From the NCBI GenBank assembly GCA_016794565.1, contig JAEUHQ010000196.1:1-64000 (forward strand): a stretch of 64,000 nucleotides of DNA, in the 5' to 3' direction. The notes below the pieces were generated by a model. That model saw only the letters and a list, made by a program, of their open reading frames with translations. It was not told the origin of the DNA and searched no databases. This document shows positions 52,640 to 61,542 of the stretch, in pieces (within the stretch, counting starts at the first letter, position 1; each line of letters begins with the position of its first letter). Made by a program: the position numbers and the translations under genes. This DNA comes from Planctomycetota bacterium (GTDB taxonomy: Bacteria > Planctomycetota > UBA1135 > UBA2386).

Positions 52640-53793
52640 TGAGCGACTGGACTCCGAGTCGTCCCCGCCCCGGCCTCGGCGCGCGCACGCTCCGTGGAGC
52701 GAAGCGCGGCCTTCCGGTCGCGGTCTGGCTCGCGTGCATCGCGCTCGTCGCGTGGCTCGGCACGCACCTGCCGCCGCACACGACGTTCCGCGGGATCGTC
52801 GAAGCGACGCACGGCGCCGTCAGCGCCCCGGTCGCCGGACGCATCGCAGCGGTACTGGTCTCCCTGCACGAAGAAGCCCTGCAGGACCAGATCGTCGCGC
52901 GTCTCGACGACGCCGATGTCCGTCTTCGACTCTCGCAGGCGCACTGCGAGCTCGAGCGACTTCGTGCGGACCTCGAACTCGAACGCGCCGATCGCGCCCG
53001 CCGCGGGAACCTCGAGGAGTCCGGGCGCGGTCTCGACTCCGACGCGGAACAGCGTCGCCTCGTGACCGGCGCCGAGTCCGCCCAACTGGAGGCGCTCGGG
53101 ACCAGGACCCGGATCGAGGAAGTTCGCGTCCGAGAGCAGGGTGCCGCGATCGAATGCGACCGTCTGCAGGAACTGGTTCGTCGAGGTGTCGGCGGCGAAG
53201 GGGACCTCGTACGGGCGCGCACGGAACGAGAGGCACTGCAGAAGAGGATCGCGGAGCTCGAAGCGCTGCACGCCGAGCAACGAACCCGCATCGAGGCGAC
53301 GAACCGCCGGCTGCGCGAGTTCGACGCGCCGGGCGCGGCGCCGATCCCGACGGACGTCGCTCTCGCCCCGATGCGCTGGCGACTCAAGATGCAGGAGGCG
53401 GTGCTCGAGCGCATCGTCGAGGACAGCAAGCTGCTCGTGCTCCGAGCACCGATCCGCGGCAGGATCGCCGAGCTCGCCGCGCGTCCCGGTGAATGGATCG
53501 CCGCCGGCCAGTCGGTGATGACGATCGTCGATGCGACGCCGCGGCGCATCCTCGCCTACGTGCCGGACGCGCTCCGCACGCACGTCGAGGGCGCGGTCAC
53601 GGTGCAGGTCGCGCGCGTCGACCGCGCCGGTCTCGGCGCAGCCACGCTCCAGAGCATCTCGCCGTCGGTGGTGCGTGTGCCCGAGCGGCTGTGGCACGAC
53701 CCGCGCGTCGAGGAGTGGGCGTTCGAAGCAGTCATCGCGACGACCGGCAAGGAACGCCCCGGCGAAGAGGTGCTGCTGTCACTCGGCCGCTGA
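52639..53793 (+). CDS. HlyD-family membrane fusion protein without a partner pump
   Basis: Protein of 384 residues: one N-terminal helix (LPVAVWLACIALVAWLGTHL), a biotinyl/lipoyl-like half (IVEATHGAVSAPVAGRIAAV), a long alpha-helical hairpin (about 85-245, heavy in Glu/Arg/Leu, e.g. CELERLRADLELERADRARR), the returning half (LVLRAPIRGRIAELAARPGE) and a beta-barrel end. This is the HlyD/EmrA layout. It overlaps the DUF4956 stop by one base (TGATG), so it belongs to the VTC operon. No ABC, MFS or RND pump is adjacent; DUF4956 may be the membrane partner. Confidence 0.88.
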   Translation: MSDWTPSRPRPGLGARTLRGAKRGLPVAVWLACIALVAWLGTHLPPHTTFRGIVEATHGAVSAPVAGRIAAVLVSLHEEALQDQIVARLDDADVRLRLSQAHCELERLRADLELERADRARRGNLEESGRGLDSDAEQRRLVTGAESAQLEALGTRTRIEEVRVREQGAAIECDRLQELVRRGVGGEGDLVRARTEREALQKRIAELEALHAEQRTRIEATNRRLREFDAPGAAPIPTDVALAPMRWRLKMQEAVLERIVEDSKLLVLRAPIRGRIAELAARPGEWIAAGQSVMTIVDATPRRILAYVPDALRTHVEGAVTVQVARVDRAGLGAATLQSISPSVVRVPERLWHDPRVEEWAFEAVIATTGKERPGEEVLLSLGR

Positions 53794-53808
53794 CGCGCGT
53801 CTCGCGCG
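53794..53808. terminator. Candidate short GC hairpin after the HlyD-type gene
   Basis: CGCGCG (53794-53799) and CGCGCG (53803-53808) flank TCT, directly after the stop codon, between convergent genes. No T-run follows, so terminator function is uncertain. Confidence 0.3.
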
Positions 53809-53823
53809 CCGGCAGCCGGTGCC

Positions 53824-56800
53824 TCACACGAAGCCGACCTGTTCCTCGCCGGCAATGCGGCGCTTCAGCGCCGGATCGTTGGCGCCGGCACCCACAGTGG
53901 CGCCTTCCTGGAAGCTGTCGATCTCCTGGAGCGAGACCGCGATGCGCGAACTCACGCCGCGCCGCTGCATCGTGATGCCGTAGAGCACCTGGCACTCCGC
54001 CATCGTGCGCTTGTGGTGTGTCACGATGCAGAACTGCGTGTCGTGCGTGAAGTCGCGCAGGACGCGGAGGAAGCGCTCCACGTTGGTCTCGTCGAGCGCG
54101 GCATCCACTTCGTCGAGGATGCAGAACGGACTCGGCCGCACCTTGAACAGCGCGAAGAGGATCGCCACCGCAGTCAGCGAACGTTCGCCACCGGACAGCA
54201 GGTTGATCGACTGCAGCTGTTTGCCTGGCGGCTGGGCGACGATCTCGATGCCCGCCTCCAGCATGTCTTCGCCCTTCCCGACCTGATCGAAGGACAGGAA
54301 CATGTCGGCCTTCCCGCCCTGGAAGAGCTTGCGGAAGATCTCTTGGAAGTTCTTCCGGGCCTCGTGGAAGGTCTGCTCGAAGAGCGCCTTCGATTCGGCC
54401 TCGAGCTTCTTCAGCGTGTCCATCAGGGCCCGGCGCGCGTCCTTCAGGTCGGCGACCTCCTGCTCGAGCGTCGAGAACTGCCCTTCTTCGGCATCCAACT
54501 CCTTCACCGCGTCGAGGTTCACCGCGCCGAGCCGGTCCTTCTGGCTCTGCAGAACCTGGACTTCCTTGCGCGTCTCGGCGACGTCGAACGTCGGCTGCTC
54601 CCACAGCCGCTGCATCGTGTACCAACCGTCGACGACCGCGGGCGGCAGCGGTGGCCCGCACAGTTCGTCGACGACGCCGAACGGAGCAGGAGGCCCCTCG
54701 AAACGCTCCGCGCCTTCGAGGCCGAGGCCTTGGACCTCCCCGAGGCAGCGGCGCAGTTCGACACCCGTGTCCTCGCGGAGCCGCTCTTCGAGGCGAACGA
54801 ACCGGTGGTCGACGTCCGCGATGGCGAGACGCGCCTGCGTCAGCGACTCGCTCGCCTTGGACCAGCGGCGATCCCACTCGTGAACCTGCTGCTGCACCGA
54901 CGTGCGCTGCTGACGCGCCACGTCCAGTTCGCCCTGGCTCCGCTGCTTGTCGTTCTCGAGCTCCTCACGCTGGTCGTCGAGCACCTCCGCAAGCTGCGAC
55001 AGACGCTCCTGCTCGGCCAACGCCCGCGCGCGATCGTCCTCGGCGTCCTGCTGCCGCTCCGTGAGTTCTTGCAACGCGCGCTCGAAGTCGCGAACGGCCT
55101 CCTCGTGCATGCGGATGCTGCGCACGAGTCCCTCGCGCGCCTCGCCGCTCTGCACCTGTCTGATGCGCAGGTCCTGCTCCGCACGCTGCTGGCCCTGGGC
55201 CGACGCTTCGGTAGCCGCGATGCGGGCGTCGAATTCCTGCGCGGCGTCGGCGAGCCGCGCTTCGCTGCGCTGCAGCAGGAACTGGTCGAAGAGAGCGTGA
55301 CCGAGGCGGCCCGACGCCGCGCAACGCGTCCGCGACAGGTCCCCGCCCTCGTGCGCGAGCTCGGCGAGTTCGCGTTCGATGTCGTGGGTGCGGGCGGTGA
55401 CGCGCGCCTCCTGGGCCTCCGCGGTCTGCATCTCGCGGCGCACCGCCGCCAGGGCTTCGCCGATCGCCTTGATCTCGCGCTTCAGTCGATCGACGCGACC
55501 GACGGCCTGGTCCTTGCCCGACTGCAGGGACACGAGCCGACCCTCGACGGCAGCGACCTGGTCGGCGAGTTGCGCGATCTGGCTCTTGCGCACCACCAGC
55601 CCGGCGTGCCCCTCGGCCGACGCACCACCTTCCATGCGCGGGCCGCAGACGAGCGTGCCGTCCGGCGTCACGAAGCACAGGTCGGCGCGGCCGCTGTCGG
55701 CGATGTCGAAGTCCGCGACGACGACGCCGCGCAGGAGCCAGCCAAGCAGCTTGTCGCTCGCGGAACCGTCGGCGACGTGGCGAACGAGCGCCGCGAGGTG
55801 ATTCACTCCGGGCGGCGGCGGGAGGATCGACGTCCCGCACGGCGGCTCGTGACCGAACGCCTCCTCGACGAGGAGAAGTACGCGGCCGAGCTTCTTCTCC
55901 GCGAGTTCACGCACGATCGCCGCGGCGTGTTCGCGCGTGTCGACGACGAGCGCTTGCACGAACGGCCCGAGCGCCGCTTCGAGGGCGCATCCGTGCTCGA
56001 GGTCGATCTCGATGAGGTCGAGCAGGCGCCCGCGCAGACCCGCGGGCTTCGTCTGCAGCACGTGGCGAGGTCCCGCATCGAAACCCTCCATGTGGGCCTC
56101 CATCGCGAGCAGGGCCTCTCGCCGCCCTTCGAACTGCGACAGTTCGTGACGCAGCGCGGACTCCTGCTGCGCCAGTGCCGCGGCCGCGGCATCCGCGCCT
56201 TCGAGGTCACCGAGCGCACGCTGCTCGCGCTCCAGCAGCAGCCGTTGGCGCGTGCCCAGGTCGGCGAGTTCGTCGCGGCGCCGTTCCGAGTCCTCGGCGA
56301 GCCTCGCCTGCTCCCCGTGGAGCACGCCGCGGCGTTCGCCCAGGCGCTGCTCGCGCGAACGGGCCGCCGCGATCTTCGCCGTGGCATCGCTCGCCGCGTT
56401 CCGGGCGCGTGTGCGGCGGTGCAGGAGTTCGAGCTGGGCCGTGCGCAGGCCCTCGCGATCCGCATGCAGGGCGCGCAATTCGGCGAGCGCCTTCTGGGTC
56501 GACTCCCGCTGCACCTCGAGAGCCTTGTGGATCTCGATCAGCTGCGCTTCCTTCTGCACCAACTCGTCGCGCGAGAGAGTCAGTGCAATCGTGCGCTCGG
56601 AGCACTGCTCCGACAGTCCCGCCGACCGCTGTCGACCCCGCTCGAGTTCGGCGAGGCGGTCCGCGGCCCGGTGCTCCTGCGCCTGGGCTCGCTCTCGGTG
56701 CGTCGTGAGTTCGTCCTGGCACCGGCGAAGCTCGTCCTGCACGCGTTCGAGCGCTTCACCGCACACGCCGATCGCGGCATCGGCCGCGGCGAGCTGTTCG

Positions 56801-57594
56801 GCCACGTCGACGCGCCCTTCCTCGGCAGCGACCAACGCCGCCTGCAGCTCCTGGAGGCGCGCTTCCTGCGCCGCGAACTCCTTGCGCAACTGCGTGCCGT
56901 CGATCACGGCGAGCGCGGCCCGCAGGTCGCGCAGCGCGGCCTGCAGCTCCTGGTGGCGGCGCGCCTTGCCCGCCTGGATGCGGAGGCTGCGGATGCGGCG
57001 CGAACGTTCCTCGAGCAGATCGGTGACGCGCGCGAGGTTCTGGTCGGTGCGCTCCAGTTTGCGCAGCGCCTCCTTCTTCTGCAGCTTGAAGCGCGACACG
57101 CCCGCTGCTTCCTCGAAGATCGCGCGACGAGCCTCGGGATTCGCCGACAGGACCGCGTCGATGCGGCCCTGCTCCATGACCGAGTAGCCGCCCGTTCCGA
57201 GCCCGGTGTCGAGCAGCACATCGCGCACGTCCTTCAGGCGGACGTCCGTGCCGTTCAGCAGGTAGGTCGACTCCTTGTCGAGCGTGAGGCGGCGCGAGAT
57301 GTCGATCTCCTGACGCCCTTCGAGCCGGCCCTCGGGATCCTCGAAGGTGATCACCACCTCCGCCATGCCCATGGCTTCGCGACCCTCCGCGCCCTTGAAG
57401 ATGACGTCCGTCATCTCGGTGCCGCGAAGGCTCTTCGCCCGCTGGTCGCCGAGCACCCACTTGATCGCGTCGACGACGTTCGACTTGCCGCAGCCGTTCG
57501 GGCCGATGATGCCGGTGAGCCGTGAGTCGAACTCGAACTCCGTCCGATCCGCGAACGACTTGAAGCCGCGCGCGACGAGTCGCTTGAGCCTCAT
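53824..57594 (-). CDS. smc: Chromosome segregation protein SMC
   Basis: Protein of 1256 residues, slightly longer than most SMCs. N-terminal head: FKSFADRTEFEFDSRLTGII and Walker A GPNGCGKSN (31-39). Two long coiled coils run about 170-510 and 665-1020. The hinge is about 515-665 (KPAGLRGRLLDLIEIDLEHG ... GVVVADFDIADSG). The C-terminal head has the signature LLSGGERSLTAVAIL and Walker B FCILDEVDAALDE. SMC with ScpA/ScpB organises and segregates chromosomes; scpA/scpB are not in the window. It starts 4 bp after the ATP-cone gene, giving the order nrdR, ATP-cone gene, smc. Confidence 0.97.
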   Translation of the reverse strand: MRLKRLVARGFKSFADRTEFEFDSRLTGIIGPNGCGKSNVVDAIKWVLGDQRAKSLRGTEMTDVIFKGAEGREAMGMAEVVITFEDPEGRLEGRQEIDISRRLTLDKESTYLLNGTDVRLKDVRDVLLDTGLGTGGYSVMEQGRIDAVLSANPEARRAIFEEAAGVSRFKLQKKEALRKLERTDQNLARVTDLLEERSRRIRSLRIQAGKARRHQELQAALRDLRAALAVIDGTQLRKEFAAQEARLQELQAALVAAEEGRVDVAEQLAAADAAIGVCGEALERVQDELRRCQDELTTHRERAQAQEHRAADRLAELERGRQRSAGLSEQCSERTIALTLSRDELVQKEAQLIEIHKALEVQRESTQKALAELRALHADREGLRTAQLELLHRRTRARNAASDATAKIAAARSREQRLGERRGVLHGEQARLAEDSERRRDELADLGTRQRLLLEREQRALGDLEGADAAAAALAQQESALRHELSQFEGRREALLAMEAHMEGFDAGPRHVLQTKPAGLRGRLLDLIEIDLEHGCALEAALGPFVQALVVDTREHAAAIVRELAEKKLGRVLLLVEEAFGHEPPCGTSILPPPPGVNHLAALVRHVADGSASDKLLGWLLRGVVVADFDIADSGRADLCFVTPDGTLVCGPRMEGGASAEGHAGLVVRKSQIAQLADQVAAVEGRLVSLQSGKDQAVGRVDRLKREIKAIGEALAAVRREMQTAEAQEARVTARTHDIERELAELAHEGGDLSRTRCAASGRLGHALFDQFLLQRSEARLADAAQEFDARIAATEASAQGQQRAEQDLRIRQVQSGEAREGLVRSIRMHEEAVRDFERALQELTERQQDAEDDRARALAEQERLSQLAEVLDDQREELENDKQRSQGELDVARQQRTSVQQQVHEWDRRWSKASESLTQARLAIADVDHRFVRLEERLREDTGVELRRCLGEVQGLGLEGAERFEGPPAPFGVVDELCGPPLPPAVVDGWYTMQRLWEQPTFDVAETRKEVQVLQSQKDRLGAVNLDAVKELDAEEGQFSTLEQEVADLKDARRALMDTLKKLEAESKALFEQTFHEARKNFQEIFRKLFQGGKADMFLSFDQVGKGEDMLEAGIEIVAQPPGKQLQSINLLSGGERSLTAVAILFALFKVRPSPFCILDEVDAALDETNVERFLRVLRDFTHDTQFCIVTHHKRTMAECQVLYGITMQRRGVSSRIAVSLQEIDSFQEGATVGAGANDPALKRRIAGEEQVGFV

Positions 57595-57598
57595 GCCG

Positions 57599-58027
57599 TC
57601 ACTCCGGATCCGACGCGCGGAAACGTGCGTGCGGCGGCGCGGCGTCGCCGCCGGTCACCGGCACCCCGACCGGCCCCGGCACGAATCGGCCGAGCGTCGC
57701 GAGCGAACGGCGGCGGCGAGTGCGTTCCGCGGCGACGGCGCCGTACGCAACGGCGGCCTGCGGCTGACCCGTGACGACGAGCAAGTGCTGCACCGCGTCG
57801 GCGATGTCCGCGGTCGTGAGCACGACCGCGTCCTTGCCCTGGGATCCGCCGGCCCGCTTCTGCCGCAGCGCTTCGAGGACCACGTTCGCGACTTCGAGCG
57901 CGCGCCAATCCTCGTCGACACCGACGCTGTGCAGCGCGCTGTGGACGGAACGTGCGAGCTTCGTCGCGCGCAAGAACTCCGTGCGACCGTCGCGCTTAAG
58001 AACCAGATGTTCCGACCGCCTCTTCAT
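57599..58027 (-). CDS. Stand-alone ATP-cone domain protein
   Basis: Protein of 142 residues. Residues about 8-95 are an ATP-cone (VLKRDGRTEFLRATKLARSV ... DIADAVQHLLVVTG), the nucleotide-sensing module of NrdR and of ribonucleotide reductases. There is no zinc ribbon and no reductase. The C-terminal 45 residues are basic then Pro/Gly-rich. A GGGAGGG site sits in the upstream nrdR coding sequence just before the ATG at 58027, and the two genes overlap by 32 bp. It could work with NrdR as a second nucleotide sensor; this is inference. Confidence 0.8.
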   Translation of the reverse strand: MKRRSEHLVLKRDGRTEFLRATKLARSVHSALHSVGVDEDWRALEVANVVLEALRQKRAGGSQGKDAVVLTTADIADAVQHLLVVTGQPQAAVAYGAVAAERTRRRRSLATLGRFVPGPVGVPVTGGDAAPPHARFRASDPE

Positions 58028-58493
58028 GACCGCCCTCCCGCCGTTTCTCGAGCATCGGTTTCAGTTCGTCGAGGAACTGGGTCACGTCCTTGAACTCGCG
58101 GTAGACCGACGCGAATCGGACGTAGGCAACCTGATCGAGTTGCCTCAGCTCCTGCATGATGAGGTGGCCGATCACCTTGCTCGGCACCTCCTTGTCGAAG
58201 GCCTCCATGCACTGACGCTCGATGCGGTCGGCGATCACCTCGAGGGTCTCGAGGGCCACCGGTCGCTTCTCGCACGCTCGCAGCATGCCGCCGAGCACCT
58301 TCTGTCGGTCGAAGGCGACGCGCTCTCCGTTCTTCTTGACCACTCGGAGCGGAGCCGTCTCCGCACGCTCGTACGTCGTGTAGCGCCGACCACAGTCGGC
58401 ACACACGCGGCGACGACGGATGGCAAACCCGTCGGCGCTGGCGCGCGAATCGATGACCCGATCGTTGTCGGCCTTGCAGTACGGACAGCGCAT
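57996..58493 (-). CDS. nrdR: Transcriptional repressor NrdR
   Basis: Protein of 165 residues, standard NrdR length. The N-terminal zinc ribbon (MRCPYCKADNDRVIDSR and RRRVCADCGRRYTTYER) is followed by the ATP-cone (VVKKNGERVAFDRQKVLGGM ... QELRQLDQVAYVRFASVYRE). NrdR represses ribonucleotide reductase genes in response to dATP/ATP balance. ATG 58493 is chosen because it directly opens the zinc ribbon. The following ATP-cone gene overlaps its end by 32 bp. No nrd genes are within the window. Confidence 0.95.
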   Translation of the reverse strand: MRCPYCKADNDRVIDSRASADGFAIRRRRVCADCGRRYTTYERAETAPLRVVKKNGERVAFDRQKVLGGMLRACEKRPVALETLEVIADRIERQCMEAFDKEVPSKVIGHLIMQELRQLDQVAYVRFASVYREFKDVTQFLDELKPMLEKRREGGHEEAVGTSGS

Positions 58494-58676
58494 GGCATTG
58501 GACCGTCCGCGAACAGGGCGCGACCAGCGACCCGTCGGGGAGCAGCACTCGGCGGAAGGAATCCGGCTGACCCCGGACTCCAGACCTTGCAGACGGCGGG
58601 ACCTTAGCGCCCCAACCCATTGTGTGTCAAAGCCTCGGATGCGCTCCACGGCAGGAGCCGGAGGGGCCGTGTGCGT

Positions 58677-59996
58677 TCACTTGCCGAGGCAGAACCGTCC
58701 GTAGATCCGGTCCAGCAGGTGCTCGGGCGAATGCCGCTCCGCGAAACCTTCGAGCGCTTCGAGTGCATGCCGCAGTTCGATCGCGACGACTTCGGGCGGC
58801 GCGTCGCGGAGATCACGGGCCCGGCGCACGGCAGCCAGCGCCTGCGCGAGACCGGAGCGGAGCGGCCCACCGGCGTCGACCACGGTCGCATGGGCCCGCG
58901 ATGCGAGGAACGAACGCAGTGCCTCGAGCCCGTTCCCCGACCGCGCACTCGTCGCGAACGCCGGCGCCGCGCCGATGCGCGCGGCGAGGACCGCTGGAAG
59001 CATCGGGGGCTCCGGCACGAGGTCGCACTTCGTCCACACGACGCCGAGCACCGGCAGCGGTGTGCGCAGCATCGCGTCGGGAACGACCGGTGCCGCGGCG
59101 TCGAGGACGAACAACACGGCCGCCGCGCGGCCGGACAGGCGGTCGCGCAGCGCCAGCGCGGCAGCGTCCACCGCTCCGGGCTCGTCGAGGTCGCCGGGCG
59201 CATCCCAGAGCGCGGTGCCCGGCGCGATCTCGAGGCGCAGCAGGTCGCGCGTCGTTCCCGGCGCGTCGTCGACGAGGGCCCGCTCGCGGCCGAGCAGCGC
59301 GTTGCCGAGCGACGACTTGCCGGCGTTGCTGCGCCCGAGCAAGAGCACTTCGCCTCCCGGCGCGGCGGCCGGCACGGAGCCGAGAAGGCGTTCGAGCCGA
59401 CCTACCACCGCGGCGAGCGGCGCACGCCACTCGGCGTCCGCGACCTCGCCCGTCTCGCCGTCGGCGAAGTCGAGCCCGACTTCGAGCAAGGCGAGCGAGT
59501 CGACGATCGCCGCGCGCGCCCGCAGCGCCTCGTCGGACAGTCCGCCGCGCAGCCACTGCACCGCGGCCGCGGCGCCGACCGCATCGCCGGCGGAGAGGAG
59601 CATCAGGACTCCTTCGGCCTGGGCCAAGTCGAGACGACCGTTCCGGCACGCGCGCGCGGTGAACTCGCCGGGCACGGCCTCGCGAACCCCTTCGGCGCGG
59701 CCGTCCGCGAGCAGAGCATCGATCAAGTGCCGCACGAACAGCGGACTCCCTGGCACGTGGAGTTCGACCGTCTCTTCGCCGGTGAACGACGCCGGCGGCA
59801 TCATCACGATCGCCATCGCCGGGAACGTCCAGCGTCCCGCGGTCACGGCGCCGTCGACCGCGGCACGCGCAGCCGGCAGGCCCGGCGCGAACACCCGCCC
59901 GGCGATCGCGCGGGCGCACGGGCCCGACATGCGCACCACGGCGCGCTCGCTCGCGCCGGCCGCGGAAGCAAGAGCCACGATCGTGTCGCCGAGCAT
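58677..59996 (-). CDS. mnmE: tRNA modification GTPase MnmE
   Basis: Protein of 439 residues (family 440-460). The N-terminal folate-binding part has PGEFTARACRNGRLDLAQAE, an altered version of the family's EFTKRAFLNGKLD. The G domain shows G1 GRSNAGKSSL, G2 region APGTTRD, G3 DAPGDLD (DTAG is usual), G4 TKCD and G5 TSA. The protein ends FCLGK, keeping the essential cysteine of FCIGK. MnmE with MnmG modifies the wobble uridine of some tRNAs. CATACT lies 6 nt before the ATG. The G3 change is the oddest feature. mnmG is not in the window. Confidence 0.9.
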   Translation of the reverse strand: MLGDTIVALASAAGASERAVVRMSGPCARAIAGRVFAPGLPAARAAVDGAVTAGRWTFPAMAIVMMPPASFTGEETVELHVPGSPLFVRHLIDALLADGRAEGVREAVPGEFTARACRNGRLDLAQAEGVLMLLSAGDAVGAAAAVQWLRGGLSDEALRARAAIVDSLALLEVGLDFADGETGEVADAEWRAPLAAVVGRLERLLGSVPAAAPGGEVLLLGRSNAGKSSLGNALLGRERALVDDAPGTTRDLLRLEIAPGTALWDAPGDLDEPGAVDAAALALRDRLSGRAAAVLFVLDAAAPVVPDAMLRTPLPVLGVVWTKCDLVPEPPMLPAVLAARIGAAPAFATSARSGNGLEALRSFLASRAHATVVDAGGPLRSGLAQALAAVRRARDLRDAPPEVVAIELRHALEALEGFAERHSPEHLLDRIYGRFCLGK

Positions 59997-60031
59997 CGTT
60001 GCAGTATGCCGCGCCTCGAGTGGCGCGCCGG

Positions 60032-61273
60032 CTAGGCGTGGAGGCCGGCGAGGCGCCCCGTCGCGAACGCGGCCTGGAAGTTGAACCCGCCGATGGGGCC
60101 GTCGACGTCGAGCAGTTCGCCACAGACGAAGAGACCGGGCTGCCTCCTGCTCTGCATGGTCCGCGGGTCGATCTCGTCGAGCGCGACACCGCCGCGCGTC
60201 ACTTCCGCGTGGTCGAAACCGAGACTGCGAGCGACCGGCACACGCGTGTTCTTGACGGCTTCGAGCAGCCGCCGCCGCGCGTCGCGCGACAACGACGCGA
60301 GCGTCGTGTCCGCCCCGGCGATGGCGAGCAGAGCATCGCGCAACCGCTCCGGCAGCCCCGCGGGCAACAGCGACGCCGCCCCGCGTGCGCCGTGCTGCGC
60401 CGCCGCTCGCAGCCACTCCTGTTCGAGCTCGTCGCGTGCGAACTCGGGTGCAAAGTCGAACCGCACCGCGGCACGGCCCCGCTGTTCCTCGACGTCGCCG
60501 GCGAGGTCCATCGGCGCGGGGCCCGACAGCCCTTTGTGCGTGAAGAGGATCGGCCGTCGACGCTCGAGCAGCACTTCGCCGTTCGCCGCGATCGCGGTGA
60601 TCGTCGGGCCCGTGACCACGATGCCCTGGAGATCCCTGACCCACGGCGTGTCGACGGCGAGGGGTGCGAGGGCCGGGAAGGTCGCGGTGACCGTGTGACC
60701 GAACGCGCGACAGATCGGATAGCCGTCGCCGGTGGCACCCGTCTTCGGATAGCTGAGGCCGCCCGTCGCGAGCACCACGCTGGCCGCGGCCAGCGCGCCG
60801 CCAGCGCCGTGCACGACGAACCGCTCGCCCGCGCGCTCGACCGTGCGCACCGCGGCTCTAGTCCGGAGTCCGACTCCCGCGTCGATGGACATGCGAACCA
60901 GCGCGTCGACGACGTCGCGGGCACGCTGCGACACCGGGAACAGCTTCTCGAGATCCTCCTCGCGCAGCAGCACACCCGCCGCCTCGATGAACTCACGCAG
61001 CGCGGCCGGCTGGAACGAACGCAGCGCGTGACGCAGGAAGCGACCGCGGCGCACGCCGTACTGCGACTCGAGATCGCTGCCACTGCGCGTCGTGGTCAGG
61101 TTGCAGCGGCCGCCGCCGCTGATGAGGATCTTGAGCCCCGGCCGCTCGTTCTTCTCGAGCAGCACGGTGCGACGACCGCGGCGGGCGGCGGTGATGGCCG
61201 CCATGAAGCCGGCGGGTCCGGCGCCGACGACTACGACGTCGACGAGATCCACGGCACGGAGAGCCGAGGCCAC
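60032..61273 (-). CDS. BaiN/HI0933-family FAD-dependent oxidoreductase
   Basis: Protein of 413 residues. N-terminal dinucleotide-binding site VVVGAGPAGFMAAITAARRG, then SGGGRCNLTT (family hallmark), VLATGGLSYPKTGATGDGY in the middle and GLFVCGELLDVDGPIGGFNF near the end, with QAAFATGRLAG. These flavoproteins are widespread and mostly uncharacterised; BaiN acts in bile-acid reduction in gut bacteria, which does not seem relevant here. Start is GTG at 61273, which sits 12 residues before the glycine-rich loop. The small basic gene ends 50 bp upstream. Confidence 0.9.
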   Translation of the reverse strand: MASALRAVDLVDVVVVGAGPAGFMAAITAARRGRRTVLLEKNERPGLKILISGGGRCNLTTTRSGSDLESQYGVRRGRFLRHALRSFQPAALREFIEAAGVLLREEDLEKLFPVSQRARDVVDALVRMSIDAGVGLRTRAAVRTVERAGERFVVHGAGGALAAASVVLATGGLSYPKTGATGDGYPICRAFGHTVTATFPALAPLAVDTPWVRDLQGIVVTGPTITAIAANGEVLLERRRPILFTHKGLSGPAPMDLAGDVEEQRGRAAVRFDFAPEFARDELEQEWLRAAAQHGARGAASLLPAGLPERLRDALLAIAGADTTLASLSRDARRRLLEAVKNTRVPVARSLGFDHAEVTRGGVALDEIDPRTMQSRRQPGLFVCGELLDVDGPIGGFNFQAAFATGRLAGLHA

Positions 61274-61323
61274 CCGCCGATCCGAGGCGACACGGTCGCG
61301 CCCGGCAAACGGCGAAGCGGCGG

Positions 61324-61497
61324 CTACTTCTTCGCGGCCACGGCCTTCGCCGCGCCTGCGTCGGCGGTCTCGGTGATCCGGAGCACCACGCGGCTGCCCA
61401 CGGGCTCCTGGCGGTTGGCGATGAAGCCCTTGCCGAGCTTCTTCTTCTTGAAGCGACCGCGCGTCGGGCCGCCGTTCTTGCGTCGTGAACGAGCCAT
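61324..61497 (-). CDS. Small basic protein (57 residues) next to rplC
   Basis: A 57-residue protein with start ATG at 61497 and TAG stop. The opening MARSRRKNGGPTRGRFKKKK is very basic, followed by LGKGFIANRQEPVGSRVVL, and the tail is Ala/Lys-rich (AGAAKAVAAKK). Its C-terminal tail resembles that of the adjacent L3 protein. Size, charge and position suggest a ribosome-associated or nucleic-acid-binding protein, but I match it to no named ribosomal protein. It lies 45 bp after the rplC stop on the same strand. Confidence 0.65.
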   Translation of the reverse strand: MARSRRKNGGPTRGRFKKKKLGKGFIANRQEPVGSRVVLRITETADAGAAKAVAAKK

Positions 61498-61542
61498 GTT
61501 GGGTGCGTTTGTTCGGGCGTGGCGGTTCGGGCTAGCGATCGA

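Noticed and set aside
54013..57525. A 1170-codon open frame antisense to smc
   Set aside because: Its translation has no recognisable domain, while the minus strand encodes a full SMC with Walker A, hinge and signature motifs.
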